From JAXMHQ01 sp046346665 (GTDB lineage Bacteria; Verrucomicrobiota; Verrucomicrobiia; Limisphaerales; JAXMHQ01), in NCBI GenBank assembly GCA_046346665.1, contig JAXMHQ010000044.1, forward strand, positions 1 through 33,565: a stretch of 33,565 bases of DNA. The letters run 5' to 3'. The position numbers and the translations under genes are program-made. How positions within the stretch are numbered: the stretch's first letter is position 1; the number at the start of each line of letters is the position of its first letter. A model generated the notes under the pieces. The model saw only the letters and a list, made by a program, of their open reading frames with translations. It did no database searches and had not been told where the DNA came from. Below are positions 16,712 through 24,395 of the stretch, in pieces.

Positions 16712-16754
16712 AACGGACTCAACTGGATCGTTTCGGGCCTGCGCCCGGGCAATT

Positions 16755-17837
16755 TTATTCCGGCGGCTTCGGCACAGCCGGCTCGCGATTCAACAATAGA
16801 CGCAGTTCCCTGGTTTTGCCATCGGCCCGGTTCGCCAGGAAAATTTTGTCCTGCACATTCGTCAGCACGCGCGCCAGGGTCTCGCTCAACCGCTGCTGCA
16901 CGAACAATTCGGGGTTCGCCCGGTATTTCGGCAGGATGTCCGCAAACCGCTCCGCCTCGCCCGCCGTGCCAGTCACCAGCCGGATCCGGGCCGACTCGGC
17001 CGCGTCGCGGATCGACACCGCGTCGGCGCTGGCCCTGGTGAGCACCTGGTTTTCGTAAGTGTGCGCCTCGTTCAGGGCCTGGTTGCGGGCCACGCCGGCC
17101 CGGATGACGCTCTCAAACGCGTCCTTCAACTGCCGCGGCGCCACGCGGTCGACCACGCAATCCTCCACCAGCACACCCACCTGCTGTACCTCCAGCAACT
17201 GGGTCACGCGGCGCCGGACCATGTCCCGGAAACCCGCGATGTCGCGCGTGAGCAAATCGTCGATATTGAACCGGGCCGCCGACGAAACCAGCGCGCTGTC
17301 GAGCGCGTTCCGAATCGCGTTGGTGGCGTTCACAAAACCGAATTCGAACTGGACCGGGTCATCGATCCGATAGCGCAGCGTGGCGCGGGCGTGGAGAATG
17401 TTCGTGTCCCCACTGAGCACGTAGCCGTCAACCTCGGGGTCCAGCGCCTGGTTCGGGGCCACCGGCGGCTCGATGCCCGCCTGCTCCCACTCGGGGCGCG
17501 TCGCGTACCAGCCCACGGTGGAAGTTTGTTGTTGGATTCCAGTGATCGAGACCTTCACGTATTCGTCGATCGGATACGGAAACGACCAGTGCAAACCGGG
17601 ATTGAGCAGGGCGTCGCGGCCCGAGCCGACGGGCTTGCCGAACCGGAGGATGATGGCGCGTTCGTTCTGGTCCACCGTGAAGAAGCCGGATCCGAAGAAG
17701 GCGGCGACCAGGATGAGCATGACGAACTTGAGGATCGAAAAGCTGCTCTGCAGCGCCTCGGCCAGCGCCTGCGAACCGGAATCCACCGGCCGGCTGGCTT
17801 CGCGCGGCTCTTCTTTGGGATGAGGATGCTCGTGCAT
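16755..17837 (-). CDS. hflK: HflK-like SPFH/band-7 membrane protein
   Basis: The 360-residue product has an N-terminal cytoplasmic stretch, one helix (about 35-53) and an SPFH domain starting at TVDQNERAIILRFGKPVG. It continues with NPGLHWSFPYPIDEYVKVSI, a VLSGDTNILHARATLRYRI strand pair, and a coiled-coil part with QLKDAFESVIRAG and NQALNEAHTYENQVLTRASA. This order matches HflK, which with HflC forms a cage around FtsH in E. coli. No ftsH is in the window. The protein starts MHEHPHPKEEP, another His-containing terminus. It follows the HflC-like gene after 11 bases. Here HflK and HflC are the third and second of three consecutive SPFH genes, so the symbol reflects homology and not proven FtsH control. 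Confidence 0.85.
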   Translation of the reverse strand: MHEHPHPKEEPREASRPVDSGSQALAEALQSSFSILKFVMLILVAAFFGSGFFTVDQNERAIILRFGKPVGSGRDALLNPGLHWSFPYPIDEYVKVSITGIQQQTSTVGWYATRPEWEQAGIEPPVAPNQALDPEVDGYVLSGDTNILHARATLRYRIDDPVQFEFGFVNATNAIRNALDSALVSSAARFNIDDLLTRDIAGFRDMVRRRVTQLLEVQQVGVLVEDCVVDRVAPRQLKDAFESVIRAGVARNQALNEAHTYENQVLTRASADAVSIRDAAESARIRLVTGTAGEAERFADILPKYRANPELFVQQRLSETLARVLTNVQDKIFLANRADGKTRELRLLLNREPAVPKPPE

Positions 17838-17848
17838 GCGCGGTCAGG

Positions 17849-18760
17849 TTACTTCGTGATCTGGTTCGTGCCCGCTGCGCGGAACAGGTCGAACGGCATC
17901 GTTTGCTGGTCGAAGATCAGCGTGGACCGTTCCTTCAGCGAATTCTCCAGCGCGGTCAGGCTGAACAGGAACCGGGCGAGCTGCGGGTTCTGCTGGAACA
18001 CCGCCAGCGACTTGCTGGCCTCGGCTTCACCCTTGCCCCGGATCTGCGTCGCCTGGCCCTCGGCCGCGGCCAAAATCTCGGCCGCCTTCCGGTCCGCCGA
18101 CGACCGGATCTTCTGCGCCTCGGCTTCGCCCTCGTTCCTCGAAAGACTCACCAGGTACTGGCGGTCGGACGTCATGCGCTCGAACACCGATTCCGTCACC
18201 GCCGGCGGCAGGCCCAGGCGCTTGATGCCCAGGTAATGGATCGCGATGCCGTAATTGTTCGTCTGGACCTGCGACTGCACCATTTGAAGGATTTCATTCT
18301 CAATCGCCACAAACTTGGAACCGTCGCCGGAGGCGGACACGAAATCGCTCAGGGGATGCCGTCCGACCACGGCGGCTTTGGCGCTGCGGACCATGCCTTC
18401 GAGGTTTTTCTCGGCGTCAGCGACGGAATCGCCGAAGCGCGGAAAGAAATTGGTCGGGGTGATGATGCTCCAGCCGACATAAACCATCGTCATCAGGTTG
18501 ATGTTGTCCGAGGTCAGGTCCTCGGTGAAGCGGTCGGGATCCAGCGTCTGCACCCGATTGTCGAAACGGTAGACCTTTTGGATCGGCTGGGGCCATTTCA
18601 AGTAGAGGCGCCCGGCGGTATGGGTGATTTCGCGGGTGGGTTTGCCGAAGGTGGTCACCACGACGACTTCGGTGGTGCGCACCTGGAAGGTGAACAGCAG
18701 GAGTCCGAATATGGCCATCAGCACCAGCCCGATAACCAGAATGACGATGTTCCTATTCAT
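17849..18760 (-). CDS. hflC: HflC-like SPFH/band-7 membrane protein
   Basis: The 303-residue product has an N-terminal helix (about residues 4-24) followed directly by an SPFH domain: VRTTEVVVVTTFGKPTREI, AGRLYLKWPQPIQKVYRFD and NLMTMVYVGWSI. Its C-terminal half contains IHYLGIKRLGLPPAVTESVF, then a long charged helix with SRNEGEAEAQKIRSSADRKA and AAAEGQATQIRGKGEAEAS, the Ala/Glu-rich coiled coil typical of HflC and other SPFH proteins. Length and order fit HflC. It is 11 bases after the fused SPFH gene and 11 bases before the HflK-like gene, so the three are probably made together and could form a mixed ring. Confidence 0.87.
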   Translation of the reverse strand: MNRNIVILVIGLVLMAIFGLLLFTFQVRTTEVVVVTTFGKPTREITHTAGRLYLKWPQPIQKVYRFDNRVQTLDPDRFTEDLTSDNINLMTMVYVGWSIITPTNFFPRFGDSVADAEKNLEGMVRSAKAAVVGRHPLSDFVSASGDGSKFVAIENEILQMVQSQVQTNNYGIAIHYLGIKRLGLPPAVTESVFERMTSDRQYLVSLSRNEGEAEAQKIRSSADRKAAEILAAAEGQATQIRGKGEAEASKSLAVFQQNPQLARFLFSLTALENSLKERSTLIFDQQTMPFDLFRAAGTNQITK

Positions 18761-18771
18761 AGTATCAAAAA

Positions 18772-20652
18772 TTATTTCTTGGTTGGGACGCTGATATTCA
18801 GCAGGTCCTCGCGGATCTTGTCCTGGAGATCGAACGATACGATGTCCTCGGTATTGGTGGTCAGGACGATGTATTTGCGGGCCGACGCGGTGGCGCGGCC
18901 GAACATGTCGAGATACATGCGCATGCTGTAGACGCCGGGCGCGGCCTCGAAGGCCGGGATCTGGTTCGTGAACAGGGCGGCCTGCGCCAGGGCGCCGATC
19001 TCGCGCGTCACCCGCGCCGCCACGGCCTCGTTCAAAATGTTCGTCGCCGCCGCCTCGGCCAGCGCGTTCGTCTTCACTTCCTCCGCCCGCGCCGCCAATA
19101 TCAACGCCTGCTTGGTTTGTGTCGCAGCCACCACCTTCTCGTATTCACCCGCCACCTTCACCGGCGGATGAATGTCCTGCAGCCCCACAAACACGATCCG
19201 CACCCCCAGCCGGTAAGGCTCGGCGTCGGCCGCGGCCTGGATCCGTTCCCGGAGAATCTGGCTGGCGTCCGCGCGCTGGCGGGACAGGACCTCGTTCAGG
19301 TCGGCGCTGACGAAATAACGCACCACTTCGCGGGTCGCCAGCGCCTGCAAAAGCTCCGACGGACGCTGGTCGTGATACATCCAGTCGCGAAGGTTGCTGA
19401 CTTCAAATTGGACGGGGATGCTGACCGTCATCAGGCTGACGGGCGGGGGCCGCTTGCCGGAGGGGGCGTTGGTGCCTTCGACCGGCTGCGAGCCGCGGCT
19501 GGCCACGAGAAAATTCTGCTCTTCCTTCGTGTGAGGAACCGTCCACAACACCGTCGACCGCATCTCGAGCGCCGGGTCGGGCGTGAACCCCACGTTGAAA
19601 CTCTGAATCTCCGCCGTCCGCACCCGGTAAACACGGTCGATCGGCCAGGGCCACTTCAGGTGCGGACCGGGACCGAGCAATTCGGTGCCGGCGGGGCGGC
19701 CGAGGTGTTCCCGGACAGCCTGTTCGCCGGGCTCAATGAAAACCACGCTGGTGGACAGGAGCAGGACGGCGAGTTGAAACAGGATCAGCCACACCAGCGC
19801 CTTCTCGAAAAACCGGTAGAACCAGGTCTCGGACACCTTGAATCCGAACTGGTAATCGAGCGCCTGGGCCGCGGTGGTGACCAGACCGTCCGGCCGCCCC
19901 AGCAATCCCACCAGCCGGCTCTCGTAAAGCGGCCGCTGCACCTTGCCCTTGACGCGCGGGCGATAGAGTTCCAGGACCAGGTTGGCGAGCGTTTCCACCG
20001 CCACCAGCCCCAGCAACACGCAAATACCCTGCGCGATGTAGAAATCGGTTTTTGGATAATTCGCCCAGACGCCGATGAGACCGACGGTGACCACGAAGCT
20101 GAGAAATGCGTTCAGCAGCAGGTAACTGGCGCCGGGCCGCAGCAGGCGCAAGTTCTCCAGCCGTGCCAGCGTGGCGCTGAACCGGCCGAGCAGGAACAGG
20201 ACAAACGCGAACAACAGGAACAGGAGCGCCGGGGTGATCGGCTGCGCCACACGCAAATCCAGGGCGGGCTGACGGAGCCAGCGCCAGATGAAATAAACGG
20301 CGGCGGATTCCGCCGCGAGCAGCAGCAGCGTGAAGACCGGGACGAAATAGCGTTCGAACTGTTCCCGGGAACGCTGGGCCGGGAAGGATTCGACATCCTG
20401 GCTTTCAAACAGGCCGGACCCGCCCTTGGACTTCATCAGCTCGTCGAACTCGAGTTTTTCAAGCTGCTCGTTGACCTCCAGCCGGCCCTGGAACCAGCTC
20501 AACGCGGCCACCAGCGCGCCCAACCCGAGAAAGACCGAGGCGACCTGCCCGGCCAGCGACCCGAACACCCGGGCCGCCACGAATCCGGCGGCGCCGATCA
20601 ACAGCAGGGCCACCAGGTTGATCAACCCGTTCTTCTGTGTGTTTTGTTCCAT
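18772..20652 (-). CDS. Polytopic membrane module fused to an SPFH domain
   Basis: From ATG at 20652 the product has 626 residues; the frame stays open 13 codons further up, but that extension has no family-like features. Residues about 10-230 contain roughly six hydrophobic helices in two blocks separated by a charged stretch (EQLEKLEFDELMKSK and following). Another helix at 284-306 leads into an SPFH domain (FIEPGEQAVREHLGRPAG, PHLKWPWPIDRVYRVRTAEI and a long QFEVSNLRDWMYHD strand region), then an Ala-rich coiled coil (EYEKVVAATQTKQALILAAR). The SPFH half resembles HflK. The N-terminal polytopic module is not part of ordinary HflK or HflC. It is the first of three tandem SPFH genes, 50 bases after an ABC-2 permease gene. 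Confidence 0.85.
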   Translation of the reverse strand: MEQNTQKNGLINLVALLLIGAAGFVAARVFGSLAGQVASVFLGLGALVAALSWFQGRLEVNEQLEKLEFDELMKSKGGSGLFESQDVESFPAQRSREQFERYFVPVFTLLLLAAESAAVYFIWRWLRQPALDLRVAQPITPALLFLLFAFVLFLLGRFSATLARLENLRLLRPGASYLLLNAFLSFVVTVGLIGVWANYPKTDFYIAQGICVLLGLVAVETLANLVLELYRPRVKGKVQRPLYESRLVGLLGRPDGLVTTAAQALDYQFGFKVSETWFYRFFEKALVWLILFQLAVLLLSTSVVFIEPGEQAVREHLGRPAGTELLGPGPHLKWPWPIDRVYRVRTAEIQSFNVGFTPDPALEMRSTVLWTVPHTKEEQNFLVASRGSQPVEGTNAPSGKRPPPVSLMTVSIPVQFEVSNLRDWMYHDQRPSELLQALATREVVRYFVSADLNEVLSRQRADASQILRERIQAAADAEPYRLGVRIVFVGLQDIHPPVKVAGEYEKVVAATQTKQALILAARAEEVKTNALAEAAATNILNEAVAARVTREIGALAQAALFTNQIPAFEAAPGVYSMRMYLDMFGRATASARKYIVLTTNTEDIVSFDLQDKIREDLLNISVPTKK

Positions 20653-20702
20653 GCGACTCTTAACTCGTTGCAGGTCCCGGCTGCGGGACACGGGACATTT
20701 CG

Positions 20703-21845
20703 TCAGCGCAATTCACGATTCTCGAACAGCAGGATCGCCAGCGCCAGCACCGCCCCGATATAGGCGGCGGCATAGGCGAACGTTTTGGATACGTAACGCC
20801 AGTGGAACGTGCTTTGGCCCGTGTCCAGCGCGTCCGCGAGCCAAAAAACCTGCCAATTCGGCGTCAGCGTGTAAAGCACCGATGCCCAGGCCGACCCCCC
20901 CATGCCCGCCTTCGCCAGTGCCGCCTTGTCCTCCGGCAGGATCGCCTCGCGTTCCTTCCACTCCAGCCGCGTGCTCTTGTCGGTGTCATATTTCGCCACG
21001 ATCTGGCGCAACAGCGCCTTCTGGCTGTCCGACCACCGCGAACTGTTCACCTCGTCCGACAAATCATACTGCCAAACCGGGTCCGCCCGGCGCCCCAACA
21101 GGTAATCCGACATCAACCCCACAATAAACAAAGCCGAACAAATCGCCAGGGTCGGAATCATGTCCAACCGCGTCGAACAGGCCAGCGCCAGCGCCGCAAA
21201 AATCCAAACCGCAAACAACACCAGCAACGACGCCGGCACCAGCCGCCAGTCTACCTGCGTCATCTCGTTCACCGTCAGCTCCTGCTCCGTAAATAAAAAA
21301 ATCACGGCCGCCGCCACGGTCACAAACAGCATCAGCCCGAAAAAGGCGTCGCAGACAAACGGCCGACGCAGAAAGAAATTGCTGAACCCCGCCACAATGT
21401 AAGCCAGCACTACGCCCAACGCGAAAATCCCCAGCGCCTTCACGTCCGTCCCGCTGTAGGCGTCGAATGTCATCCGGCTCGCAATCAACGCCGCCACCAG
21501 GTTGACATAAGCCATCCCGCTCAACGCGATCACCACCCCAACGTATTTCGCCAGCAGAAATTGAATGCGGCTGACCGGTTTCGACAGCACCGCCAGCGCG
21601 GTTCCGGCCCGGATCTCCCGGGCCAGCGACGCGGAAGCGCTCAGGACCGCCCCGAACAGCCCCGACAACAGCATCACCGCCAGCACCGTGGTCTTGACCA
21701 GCTTCGGTTCGTCCCCGAACGCGAAGTAATACGGCGTCGCGAGGAACACCTCGAAAACAGCCGAAAACGTGACCAGCAGCAGGAACACCGGCTGCCGCAC
21801 CAGTTCCATGCTCGCGTTGATCGCGATGGTTGCAAACTGTCTCAT
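20703..21845 (-). CDS. ABC-2-type permease with EF-hand-like loop, first gene of the unit
   Basis: The 380-residue membrane protein has an ABC-2 permease pattern: a first helix (PVFLLLVTFSAVFEVFLATP), a second (KTTVLAVMLLSGLFGAVLSA), then the coupling segment SLAREIRAGTALAVLSKPVS and LLAKYVGVVIALSGMAYVNL. About four more helices lead to a soluble stretch (250-345) and a last helix ending in LFENRELR, the same terminal motif as the second permease. In the soluble stretch, residues 287-298 read DTDKSTRLEWKE, a fair EF-hand calcium loop flanked by helix-like LLRQIVAKY and REAILPEDKAAL. The ATPase partner is encoded five genes further down the same strand. The substrate is unknown. Confidence 0.85.
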   Translation of the reverse strand: MRQFATIAINASMELVRQPVFLLLVTFSAVFEVFLATPYYFAFGDEPKLVKTTVLAVMLLSGLFGAVLSASASLAREIRAGTALAVLSKPVSRIQFLLAKYVGVVIALSGMAYVNLVAALIASRMTFDAYSGTDVKALGIFALGVVLAYIVAGFSNFFLRRPFVCDAFFGLMLFVTVAAAVIFLFTEQELTVNEMTQVDWRLVPASLLVLFAVWIFAALALACSTRLDMIPTLAICSALFIVGLMSDYLLGRRADPVWQYDLSDEVNSSRWSDSQKALLRQIVAKYDTDKSTRLEWKEREAILPEDKAALAKAGMGGSAWASVLYTLTPNWQVFWLADALDTGQSTFHWRYVSKTFAYAAAYIGAVLALAILLFENRELR

Positions 21846-21998
21846 CTGTCTGAGGGATTCTGCATCCCGCCCCGCTTAGATCCTTCCGGATCACGAAACG
21901 TTCGAGGATGCGCCCACCCCAGGGCGCGTCAAACCCCTGGTTTTCTATCGTGAAAGACTACGAGGGCCCACCCGCATTGGCAAAAGGAATCCTGGATG
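21846..21998 (-). promoter_or_regulatory. Probable control region of the eight-gene unit
   Basis: This 153-base gap separates rsmD from the first permease gene and is the largest gap upstream of the unit, so a promoter is expected here. On the minus strand TTGACG (21927-21932) could be a -35 box, but no good -10 box follows at 16-18 bases. Two small stems are visible: GATCC/GGATC at 21879-21892 and GCGCCC/GGGCGC at 21910-21927. They could be operators or simply repeats. Confidence 0.35.
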
Positions 21999-22616
21999 TC
22001 ATGCAAAATCCGCCTTGACTTGATCCCCGCCCGAATCCGGCTCCGCCCGCAGCAGAAATCGCATGCAACTGTCCCCGTGCTTCATCAGTTTCCGCTCACG
22101 CCAGGCGTCCGGAACCGAAAGCGTATCGCGCCGCGAATGTCCCAGCACGAACAACCCGCCCGGCGCCAGCAACCGCGGCAGCCGCACGTCGTCCAGCAAC
22201 CGCTGCGCATCCGACTCCGACCGGCGCCCAACATTCTTGGGTCCATACGGCGGATCCGCCAGGACCAGGTCAAAAACCGCGCCCGCCTCCGCAAGCTGCC
22301 CCAGGGCGGTGTAAACATCCTGCACCCGCACCTGCAAGGCGGCGGCCGATACCCCAGTCGACTCCGCGTTTTGACGCAAAACATCGGCGTGACGGGTGGA
22401 AAGTTCGATGCACAGGGCCGACGCCGCCCCGCGGCTGAGGCATTCCAGGCTGAGCGCGCCCGTGCCCGCAAACAACTCCAGGACGCGGGCCTGTTCCACA
22501 CGGGTCCCCAGGCTGTTGAAAACCGCCTGCTTCACCAGGTCCGGCGTCGGGCGGACGTCCAGGCCCTTGGGAACTTTGAGAATGGTGCGGGCTGATTTGC
22601 CGCCGGTGATGCGCAT
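21999..22616 (-). CDS. rsmD: 16S rRNA (guanine966-N2)-methyltransferase RsmD
   Basis: RsmD methylates N2 of G966 in 16S rRNA of the small ribosomal subunit, using S-adenosylmethionine. The 205-residue product has the family N-terminus MRITGGKSAR, the VRPTPDLVKQAVFNSL segment, the SAM-binding VLELFAGTGALSLECLSRGA segment (from about 45) and the N-methyltransferase active-site motif DPPYG at 121-125. The length is usual. It begins 3 bases after a small lipoprotein gene on the same strand, so the two are probably cotranscribed. The frame and start are clear. Confidence 0.94.
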   Translation of the reverse strand: MRITGGKSARTILKVPKGLDVRPTPDLVKQAVFNSLGTRVEQARVLELFAGTGALSLECLSRGAASALCIELSTRHADVLRQNAESTGVSAAALQVRVQDVYTALGQLAEAGAVFDLVLADPPYGPKNVGRRSESDAQRLLDDVRLPRLLAPGGLFVLGHSRRDTLSVPDAWRERKLMKHGDSCMRFLLRAEPDSGGDQVKADFA

Positions 22617-22619
22617 GAA

Positions 22620-22736
22620 TCAGTCGTTCGGCACCCAGCCCTGGCCGGGAATGTACTCGCGACTGCCGGAATGACTCGCGCATCCGACCCCGCCGATCAG
22701 GGCCAGCAACAGCAGAATCAGACAAAGCTTTGACAT
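22620..22736 (-). CDS. Small lipoprotein, 38 residues
   Basis: On the minus strand an ATG at 22736 opens a frame of 38 codons ending in TGA. The product begins MSKLCLILLLLALIGG, a clear type II signal peptide, with a lipobox-like VGC placing the lipidated Cys at 19, and a mature part of 20 residues ending in GQGWVPND. The lipobox is imperfect (Gly at -3), but the hydrophobic core and Cys spacing fit. It lies 3 bases upstream of rsmD and faces yqgE across a 63-base divergent gap. No family is recognised. The hydrophobic composition followed by a short polar tail is unlikely by chance. Confidence 0.65.
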   Translation of the reverse strand: MSKLCLILLLLALIGGVGCASHSGSREYIPGQGWVPND

Positions 22737-22768
22737 GACAGAATTTTAATCCAGATTGCCAGTGAGGC

Positions 22769-22782
22769 AAGCCTGCAGGCTT
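22769..22782. repeat. Perfect 14-bp palindrome in a divergent gap
   Basis: AAGCCTGCAGGCTT reads the same on both strands and sits between the small lipoprotein gene and yqgE. It could be a dimeric regulator site or part of a dispersed repeat. Nothing else in the window matches it exactly by eye. Confidence 0.5.
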
Positions 22783-22799
22783 CCGCAAGCGTTCGAGCC

Positions 22800-23360
22800 A
22801 TGCCGACAACACCGAAATACCTCAAGGGCCAGCTCTTGCTGGACAGCGGCCAGCTCCGCGGCTCCTTTTTCCAACGCACGGTCGTCCTCATCTGCCAGCA
22901 CGACGCCGAGGGGGCGTTCGGCCTGGTCCTCAACCGCGCCACCGGCAGCAGCGTCGGGGACATGGTCGTCGCCGAATTGCCCGAACCGCTCCGCAAATAC
23001 CCCCTCTACCTGGGCGGCCCCGTCCAGCCCACCGCCCTCAGCTTTCTCCACACGGATTCCTTCATCCCCGACGCCAACGTCCTGCCGAACCTCAGCCTCG
23101 GCCACTCGCTCGATGCCCTGAACGAGATCGGCGAATCGTTTTCCACCACCCGGAAAGTGAAAATGTTCGCCGGATACGCCGGCTGGAGCCCGGGCCAGCT
23201 CGAGGAGGAAATGAAACGCGACGCCTGGCTCACCCACCCCGCCTCGGTGGAACTCGTGTTCGACACCCCCCACGACGACCTCTGGCGCGGCATCCTCCAA
23301 TCCATGGGCTGGAAATACAAACTCCTCGCCGATTCGCCGGAAGACCTTTCCGTAAACTAA
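22800..23360 (+). CDS. yqgE: YqgE/AlgH family protein (UPF0301)
   Basis: The 186-residue product matches YqgE/AlgH, a conserved soluble family of unsettled biochemistry; AlgH has been tied to alginate regulation in Pseudomonas. Family features are KGQLLLDSGQLRGSFFQRTV, VVLICQHDAEGAFGLVLNRA, YLGGPVQPTALSFLH and the late KMFAGYAGWSPGQLEEEM and W-rich end. The length is as expected. It is followed after 11 bases by a DUF457-type membrane protein gene on the same strand. No binding residue can be assigned with confidence. Confidence 0.92.
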   Translation: MPTTPKYLKGQLLLDSGQLRGSFFQRTVVLICQHDAEGAFGLVLNRATGSSVGDMVVAELPEPLRKYPLYLGGPVQPTALSFLHTDSFIPDANVLPNLSLGHSLDALNEIGESFSTTRKVKMFAGYAGWSPGQLEEEMKRDAWLTHPASVELVFDTPHDDLWRGILQSMGWKYKLLADSPEDLSVN

Positions 23361-23371
23361 ATCGCCGGCGC

Positions 23372-23986
23372 ATGTCGCCCGAAACCCACCTGCTCGCGAG
23401 CTGGATCATCGCCGCGAAAACCACCCGCAACCCTCGCGATTGCCGCCTGGTCACCCTGGCCGGGATTCTGCCGGATGCGGATGGACTGGGACTGATCTCA
23501 GACCTCGTCAGCGCGAAATGGTTTCCGAAGCACCAGACGTTTTTCTACATGGAATACCACCATTACCTCCTGCATGGGCTGGTCGGAGGACTCCTCATTG
23601 CGGGTATCCTGGCGGCCTTCGCCGTGGACCGATGGAGGGTGCTGCTGCTGGCTTTGCTAGTGTTCCACCTTCATTTGCTCTGCGACCTCGCCGGCTCACG
23701 CGGTCCTTCACCGCAGGATCTGTGGCCGATCTATTACTGGGGACCCTGGACTCGCCATGGCGCTGTAGGCTGGCGCGGACAATGGCCGCTGGATGCCTGG
23801 CAAAATCGATACTTCACCGTGGCTTTATTCCTTTGGGCTCTCTGGCTGCCGATCCGTTTGGGCTATTCCGTCGTCGGCGTCTTCAGCCCCCGTGCCGACG
23901 CCGTGTTCGTCGGAGTCCTCCGCAACTGGCATTCCCGGATCAGCCAAGCCATTCATCACTATCAGCGCCCAACCTTACCGAAATAA
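23372..23986 (+). CDS. DUF457/YdjM-type membrane-bound metal-dependent hydrolase
   Basis: The 204-residue membrane protein shows the family pattern of predicted membrane-bound metal-dependent hydrolases: an early His near HLLASWIIA, the acidic LAGILPDADGLG segment, the His-rich EYHHYLLHGLVGGLL helix and LVFHLHLLCDLAGSRGPS with further His/Asp ligands. Four or so helices are visible. Members related to YdjM are LexA-controlled in E. coli; no SOS box was identified here. The biochemical substrate of the family is not established. It follows yqgE by 11 bases and is the last gene before a 540-base gene-free stretch. Confidence 0.75.
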   Translation: MSPETHLLASWIIAAKTTRNPRDCRLVTLAGILPDADGLGLISDLVSAKWFPKHQTFFYMEYHHYLLHGLVGGLLIAGILAAFAVDRWRVLLLALLVFHLHLLCDLAGSRGPSPQDLWPIYYWGPWTRHGAVGWRGQWPLDAWQNRYFTVALFLWALWLPIRLGYSVVGVFSPRADAVFVGVLRNWHSRISQAIHHYQRPTLPK

Positions 23987-24104
23987 TCACTGTAGCTCAG
24001 ATACGCATTGCCCTCGTATGGGCCCGAAAAGAGCCCCAAAAATCGCTCCATAGCCTCAAATCCAGGCCATTTTTCTGCACATAATCCTGCAACACAACCA
24101 CTTC

Positions 24105-24140
24105 CTTTGGCGACACCAGCCTCACCTCGTGTCGCCAAAG
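24105..24140. repeat. Perfect 12-pair hairpin
   Basis: CTTTGGCGACAC (24105-24116) pairs perfectly with GTGTCGCCAAAG (24129-24140) around a 12-base loop. There is no T-tract after it on either strand, so it is not a classical terminator. It lies about 120 bases past the DUF457-type gene stop. Confidence 0.75.
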
Positions 24141-24318
24141 CAACCAATTAAGGTTAAGGGGCTTGCGATTAATTCGGGCTCTTTTTAGGGCTTATGGAGC
24201 GGTTTTTGACGCCGTTTTCTGCTCCATACACATTTCTGAATCCTGGCTCCGAAGTGTCATGCGCTGTGTGGATGGAAAAGACCCCCAAAGTTGCTCAATA
24301 GAGCGGCTCAAGAAATGT

Positions 24319-24395
24319 CGTAGCCGCAAAAGGTAGGGTCGGCGCGCTGCGCCGACCGCGGACGCCGCAGCGCGGCGTCCCTACCTGCGGCTACG
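24319..24395. repeat. Cloverleaf-like palindromic repeat
   Basis: The outer stem is CGTAGCCGCA (24319-24328) with TGCGGCTACG (24386-24395). A second stem is GGTAGGG (24332-24338) with CCCTACC (24379-24385). Two inner hairpins follow: TCGGCGC/GCGCCGA (24339-24345 and 24349-24355) and GACGCCGC/GCGGCGTC (24361-24368 and 24372-24379). All pair perfectly, giving a three-way junction. Similar GC-rich palindromes appear at 31753-31813. Confidence 0.8.

Noticed and set aside
16755..20652. FtsH-HflKC protease complex
   Set aside because: HflK/HflC-like genes are present, but no ftsH motif (Walker A with HEAGH) occurs in the window.
20653..20691. Longer start of the polytopic-SPFH gene
   Set aside because: The 13 extra residues are basic and unlike a membrane leader; ATG at 20652 directly precedes the first helix.
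19117..20763. A 548-codon plus-strand frame
   Set aside because: Antisense of the polytopic-SPFH gene; composition dominated by Arg, Gln and His.
23987..24010. tRNA-like start near the CTGTAGCTCAG motif
   Set aside because: No acceptor pairing, anticodon arm or T-arm follows, so no tRNA gene is supported.
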